Shown: one piece after another, positions 60,374-64,000 of the stretch | Numbering within the stretch: the stretch's first letter is position 1 | Layout of the letters: the number at the start of each line of letters is the position of its first letter | From: Novosphingobium percolationis | GTDB lineage: Bacteria; Pseudomonadota; Alphaproteobacteria; Sphingomonadales; Sphingomonadaceae | Reading direction: 5' to 3' | Assembly: GCF_020179425.1 (NCBI RefSeq) | Contig: NZ_JAILYM010000005.1 | Coordinates: 186,001 to 250,000, forward strand | DNA length: 64,000 bases | Notes under the pieces: model-generated | Seen by the model: only the letters and a program-made list of their open reading frames with translations | What the model was told of the DNA's origin: nothing | The model's database searches: none | Translations under genes and position numbers: made by a program

Positions 60374-61843
60374 TCAAAGCAATTTCGGCTGTGCGTCGCC
60401 GCTGGCCGGCAGGCGGGGCTTGGGGGCGGGGCGCAGCGATGGCGGTGCTTCGCCTGCCGTGACGTCGAGCGCGCCATCGGCGAACTTGAGCGTCAGCGCG
60501 GTGCGCGCCGCTGCCGTCGCGCGGTCCTTGATCACCGCGCCGTCGCGATCTGTGACCAGCACATAGCCGCGTTGCAGCGGCGCTTCGGGATCGAGCGAGC
60601 GGCGCAGGCGGTCGAGCGCATCGACTCGGCCGCGCAGGGCATCGATCCGCTGCAGCACCGCTTCGGGGCGCAACCGCTGCGCCGCCAGCCGGTCGCTTGC
60701 CCGCGCCAGCCGCGCAGACAGCAGTGCAGGCCGCAGTGCGCCCGCCGAACGTCCCAGCGCGCCGCGCGCGATCTCGGTGCGGTGGACAAGGCCCCGGCGC
60801 AGGCGGTCGGTCAGGTCGTCGAGCCGCTGCGCTTGCGCTTCGAGCAGCGCCTGCGGGTGTGGCAGGCGGTCGCCGCGCGCGGCCAGCCGCTCGCGCGCAA
60901 GGCCCAGCAGCCGCACCATGCCGCGCTGCTTGCGCGCGTGCAGATCGCTGAGCGTGGCCGATAGCTCGCCCAGCACCGGCACCGCAATCTCGGCGGCAGC
61001 GGTGGGGGTGGGCGCGCGTAGGTCGGCGGCGAAATCGGCCAGCGTGGTGTCGGTCTCGTGCCCCACTGCGCTGATCACGGGGATAGAGCACTCCGCGATG
61101 GCGCGGACCACCTCTTCCTCGTTGAACGACCACAAGTCCTCGATCGAACCGCCGCCGCGCGCGACGATGACGAGGTCGGGGCGTGGCACCGGGCCACCGG
61201 GCTGGATCGCGGAAAAGCCGCGCACCGCCGCTGCCACCTGCGCTGCGGCCCCCTGGCCCTGGACCAGCACCGGCCAGACCACGACATGACTGGGGAAGCG
61301 GTCGCGCAACCGGTGCAGGATGTCGCGGATCACTGCGCCGGTGGGCGAGGTGACGACGCCGATCACGCGCGGCAGGAAGGGCAGGGGCCGCTTGCGTTCG
61401 GGCGCGAACAGCCCTTCGGCCTCCAGCCGCGCCTTGGTCTTGGCCAGCAGCGCCAGCAGCGCGCCTTCGCCCGCGATCTCCATGCGGTCGATCACGATCT
61501 GGTAGTTGGAACGCCCGGGATACGTGGTGAGCTTGCCCGTGGCGACGACTTCGATGCCATCCTCGACACGGAACGACAGCCGCTGCGCGTTGCCGCGCCA
61601 CATCACGCCATCGAGCCGCGCCGATTCGTCCTTGAGCGACAGGTAGACATGGCCCGAGGCCGCGCGCTTCACGCCCGAAAGCTCGCCACGCACGCGCACG
61701 AAGCCGAAACGGTCCTCGACCGTGCGCTTGAGTTGTGCCGAAATCTCCGAGATCGACAGCACGGGGGCGTTGTCCCTATCGCGTTCGCTCGCTAGGAGCC
61801 CGCCAGCCGCGTAGTCGTCGTCGGGCGAAGAAGGGAAAGCCAT
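60374..61843 (-). CDS. xseA: Exodeoxyribonuclease VII large subunit
   Basis: A 489-residue subunit of the bidirectional single-strand nuclease. The N-terminal OB-fold starts [21 protein letters not shown], followed by [25 protein letters not shown]. The catalytic domain has [40 protein letters not shown] and [23 protein letters not shown]; a long coiled coil then precedes the C-terminus. xseB is not adjacent. The ATG at 61843 overlaps the purD start on the other strand by two bases (CATG). AGGA 6 nt before it lies inside the purD coding sequence, which supports this start. Confidence 0.96.
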   Translation of the reverse strand: MAFPSSPDDDYAAGGLLASERDRDNAPVLSISEISAQLKRTVEDRFGFVRVRGELSGVKRAASGHVYLSLKDESARLDGVMWRGNAQRLSFRVEDGIEVVATGKLTTYPGRSNYQIVIDRMEIAGEGALLALLAKTKARLEAEGLFAPERKRPLPFLPRVIGVVTSPTGAVIRDILHRLRDRFPSHVVVWPVLVQGQGAAAQVAAAVRGFSAIQPGGPVPRPDLVIVARGGGSIEDLWSFNEEEVVRAIAECSIPVISAVGHETDTTLADFAADLRAPTPTAAAEIAVPVLGELSATLSDLHARKQRGMVRLLGLARERLAARGDRLPHPQALLEAQAQRLDDLTDRLRRGLVHRTEIARGALGRSAGALRPALLSARLARASDRLAAQRLRPEAVLQRIDALRGRVDALDRLRRSLDPEAPLQRGYVLVTDRDGAVIKDRATAAARTALTLKFADGALDVTAGEAPPSLRPAPKPRLPASGDAQPKLL

Positions 61844-63119
61844 GAATATCCTGCTGATCGGGTCGGGGGGGCGCGAACATGCGCTCGCGTGGAAACTGGC
61901 CCAATCGCCCTTGCTCGACAAGCTCTATGCTACGCCCGGCAATCCCGGCATCGCCGATCATGCCGACCTCGTCGCGCTCGACGTGACCGATCATGCCGCC
62001 GTGGTCACGTTCTGTGAAGGCCACCGCATCGGCCTGATCGTGATCGGACCCGAAGCGCCGCTGGTCGATGGCCTGTCGGATTCGCTGCGCGCCGCCGGGT
62101 TCTCGGTGTTCGGCCCCAGCCGCCTTGCCGCGCAGCTTGAAGGCTCGAAGGGCTTCACCAAGGACTTGTGCGCCCGCGCCAACATCCCGACCGCCGGTTA
62201 TGTCCGCGCAAAGTCGCTGGAAGAGGCGCGCGCCGCGCTCGCCCGCTTCGGCGCGCCGGTGGTGATCAAGGCTGATGGCCTTGCCGCGGGCAAGGGCGTG
62301 GTCGTGGCGATGACCATGGACGAGGCGCAGGCCGCGGTGGACGACATGTTCGACGGCGCGTTCGGATCGGCGGGCGCCGAAGTCGTGGTCGAGGAATTCC
62401 TCACCGGCGAGGAAGCCAGCTTCTTCGCGCTGACCGATGGCGCGACGATCGTCTCGTTCGCCTCGGCGCAGGACCACAAGCGCGTGGGCGATGGCGATGT
62501 CGGCCCCAACACCGGCGGCATGGGCGCCTACAGCCCGGCGCGCGTACTGACGCCCGAGCTGGAAGCCGAAACCATCGCCAAGATCGTGGGCCCCACGGTC
62601 AAGGCCATGGCCGACGAAGGCATGCCCTATTCGGGCGTGCTCTATGCCGGGCTGATGCTGACGGCCGAAGGGCCGAAGCTTATCGAATACAACGCCCGCT
62701 TCGGTGATCCCGAATGCCAGGTGCTGATGATGCGGCTCGAATCCGACCTGGTCGAACTGCTGCTTGCCTGCGCGGACAGCAAGCTGGCCTCGATCGCGCC
62801 GCCGACGTTCACGCCCGAACCGGCGCTGACCGTGGTGATGGCGGCGCAAGGGTATCCCGGCACCCCGAAGAAGGGCGGACGGATCGACCACATCCCCGCT
62901 GCCGAGGCGACCGGGGCCAAGGTGTTCCATGCGGGCACGACGCTTGGGTTCGATGGCGTGCTGAGCGCGAGCGGTGGGCGCGTGCTCAACGTCACTGCCA
63001 AGGGCCGCACTGTGCGGGCCGCGCGCGATGCGGCCTATGCGGCGGTCGATGCGATCGACTTTCCGGAAGGTTTCTGCCGCCGCGACATCGGTTGGCGCGA
63101 GATCGAGCGGGAGGGCTGA
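61842..63119 (+). CDS. purD: Phosphoribosylamine-glycine ligase
   Basis: A 425-residue ATP-grasp enzyme of purine synthesis (GAR synthetase). The N-terminal [19 protein letters not shown] is the family start. [34 protein letters not shown] (ATP-grasp), [17 protein letters not shown] and [22 protein letters not shown] are diagnostic, and the C-terminal domain is complete. AAGGGAAAG lies just before the ATG, inside the xseA coding sequence. The start codon shares two bases with that of xseA on the opposite strand, so each gene's leader lies in the other gene. Confidence 0.97.
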   Translation: MNILLIGSGGREHALAWKLAQSPLLDKLYATPGNPGIADHADLVALDVTDHAAVVTFCEGHRIGLIVIGPEAPLVDGLSDSLRAAGFSVFGPSRLAAQLEGSKGFTKDLCARANIPTAGYVRAKSLEEARAALARFGAPVVIKADGLAAGKGVVVAMTMDEAQAAVDDMFDGAFGSAGAEVVVEEFLTGEEASFFALTDGATIVSFASAQDHKRVGDGDVGPNTGGMGAYSPARVLTPELEAETIAKIVGPTVKAMADEGMPYSGVLYAGLMLTAEGPKLIEYNARFGDPECQVLMMRLESDLVELLLACADSKLASIAPPTFTPEPALTVVMAAQGYPGTPKKGGRIDHIPAAEATGAKVFHAGTTLGFDGVLSASGGRVLNVTAKGRTVRAARDAAYAAVDAIDFPEGFCRRDIGWREIEREG

Positions 63120-63138
63120 GACCTTCCCGCATCCGGCA

Positions 63139-63342
63139 TCACACCATGATGTTGACGCCCGAGGTGATGTCGGTCGGCGGGCGGGGCACGGTCACGCTCG
63201 GATCGTAGCGGCTGGGCGGGTCCTGCGTGGTGATGCAGGTCGCCTTCTGCACGACCGGCGAAACCGGCGTGGCGTCGTAGCTGGTGCGGCTGGCCGGGGT
63301 GCCGGACAGGACGGGCGAAATTGGGGAAACACCTGCGCTCAT
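63139..63342 (-). CDS. Hypothetical small protein
   Basis: A 67-residue frame starting at ATG 63342 (MSAGVSPISPVLSG) and ending 19 nt after the convergent purD stop. It is rich in Pro, Ser, Thr and Val, has one cysteine, and has no signal or membrane segment. An in-frame ATG at 63396 would add 18 residues but has no ribosome site. I do not recognise it. The codon choice is compatible with a gene, but evidence is modest. Confidence 0.4.
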   Translation of the reverse strand: MSAGVSPISPVLSGTPASRTSYDATPVSPVVQKATCITTQDPPSRYDPSVTVPRPPTDITSGVNIMV

Positions 63343-63400
63343 GGTCTCACGCTCTGCAACGCGCGCACCTTTTGCGCGCGGACGTAGAACGGCCATGGGC

Positions 63401-63420
63401 GGCGGGGTTTAAGCCCCGCC
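63401..63420. terminator. Hairpin between the hypothetical gene and the kinase gene
   Basis: GGCGGGG (63401-63407) pairs perfectly with CCCCGCC (63414-63420) around TTTAAG. It lies 12 nt after the kinase stop on the minus strand, where T residues precede rather than follow it, so it is at best a partial terminator. Confidence 0.4.
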
Positions 63421-63432
63421 TGCCAAAAAAGT

Positions 63433-64000
63433 TCAGCCGATTACCGGCGCGATGAGGTCCGCAAGGTCGGCCTCGGGCCGGGCGCCGTAGTGCGAGATGA
63501 TCTCGGCCGCGCAGATCGCGCCCAGCCGCAGGCATTCGCCGAGCGGAAGGCCGCGCACGTGGCCGAACAGGAAGCCCGCCGCGAACAGGTCGCCCGCACC
63601 CGTGGTGTCGACCACCCTGGCCACGGGTTCTGCCGCAACGTGGGCGTGTTCGCCGCCCGAAACTGCGTGCGCGCCCTTTTCGCTGCGCGTGACGACCAGC
63701 GTCGGCACCTTAGCCTCCAGCGCGGCGATGCCTTCGTGGAAATCCTCCCTGCCGGTCAGCGAGGCGAGTTCGTGCTCGTTGGCGAACAGGATGTCGATCT
63801 CGCCCGCGTCGATCAGCGTGCGGAAATCGTCGCCATGACGCGCGATCACGAAGGAATCCGACAGCGTGAAGGCCACCTTGCGACCGGCAGCGCGCGCGGC
63901 GGCAATCGCCTTGCGCATGGCGCGGCGCGGCTCTTCGGGATCCCACAGGTAGCCTTCGAGGTAGAGCACGCCCGCCGATGCGATCAGCGTGTCGTCCAGC
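63433..64000 (-). CDS. PfkB-family sugar/nucleoside kinase, adenosine kinase-like (5' part cut by window edge)
   Basis: The C-terminal 188 residues of a ribokinase-like kinase; the start is beyond 64000. The visible part includes VLYLEGYLWDPEEPRRAM, typical of bacterial adenosine kinase-like proteins, FANEHELASLTG, and the anion-hole/catalytic motif VDTTGAGDLFAAGFLFG with the base Asp. The final residues are ADLIAPVIG. It phosphorylates adenosine or a sugar; the missing N-terminal lid would be needed to decide. Proximity to purD is consistent with purine salvage but is not proof. Confidence 0.88.
   Translation of the reverse strand, partial: LDDTLIASAGVLYLEGYLWDPEEPRRAMRKAIAAARAAGRKVAFTLSDSFVIARHGDDFRTLIDAGEIDILFANEHELASLTGREDFHEGIAALEAKVPTLVVTRSEKGAHAVSGGEHAHVAAEPVARVVDTTGAGDLFAAGFLFGHVRGLPLGECLRLGAICAAEIISHYGARPEADLADLIAPVIG

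Overview
This window is GC-rich, gene-dense chromosomal DNA from an alphaproteobacterium. It is most likely a sphingomonad close to Novosphingobium. The evidence is the mix of families rather than a marker gene: an FdxA / S4 / SUV3-like helicase / CarD block, a PopZ (DUF2497) protein, DUF6489 and DUF2093 proteins, UPF0262, a large TonB-dependent receptor beside a TPR-sulfotransferase, and the hemJ-rho-mnmE-mnmG-rsmG-parA-parB order found near the replication origin of many Alphaproteobacteria. I saw no rRNA, tRNA, CRISPR array, transposase or prophage gene.

Region 1 (0-12 kb) is metabolic. An OYE-family reductase and a CitE-like lyase form a minus-strand pair, divergent from an EamA transporter. 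A secreted DUF885 metallopeptidase-like protein and a serralysin-type RTX protease follow. A minus-strand series then runs MBL hydrolase - DUF4230 - membrane protein - nadA, divergent from glpD.

Region 2 (12-23.3 kb) is the origin-proximal segregation locus: hemJ, a probable 53-residue protein, rho, mnmE, mnmG, rsmG, parA and parB. Four perfect copies of TGTTCCACGTGGAACA and one 15/16 copy lie between 10.3 and 21.4 kb. They are very probably parS sites bound by the ParB encoded at 22257-23228. Three of them lie inside coding sequence, each in a different codon phase, so the DNA word itself appears to be selected. A PQQ-type sorbosone dehydrogenase gene sits between mnmE and mnmG on the other strand, with a perfect parS just outside each end.

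Region 3 (23.3-42.5 kb) holds three acyl-CoA dehydrogenases, fRMsr, a DUF815 ATPase, TsaC/Sua5, lipoproteins, CarD, FdxA, an S4 protein, a SUV3-like helicase, rpoZ, dnaB, then UPF0262, a divergent GH25, cdd and dcd, a saccharopine-dehydrogenase-like reductase, a thin [2Fe-2S] ferredoxin and a thioesterase.

Region 4 (42.5-52.5 kb) has an S9 peptidase, PopZ, a TolC-like channel, a degenerate Pcm-like protein, class I fumarase, a LytS/LytTR two-component pair whose kinase carries a 260-residue insert, and a double PilZ protein. PopZ, ParA, ParB and parS together suggest most of the polar origin-anchoring machinery is encoded here.

Region 5 (52.5-64 kb) has a TPR-sulfotransferase, a TonB-dependent receptor, small exported proteins and an Asp/Asn beta-hydroxylase-like oxygenase. 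This set may be an uncharacterised protein- or peptide-modification and uptake locus. Next come DUF2093, xseA and purD, whose head-to-head start codons overlap in the tetramer CATG, and a PfkB-family kinase cut by the window edge.
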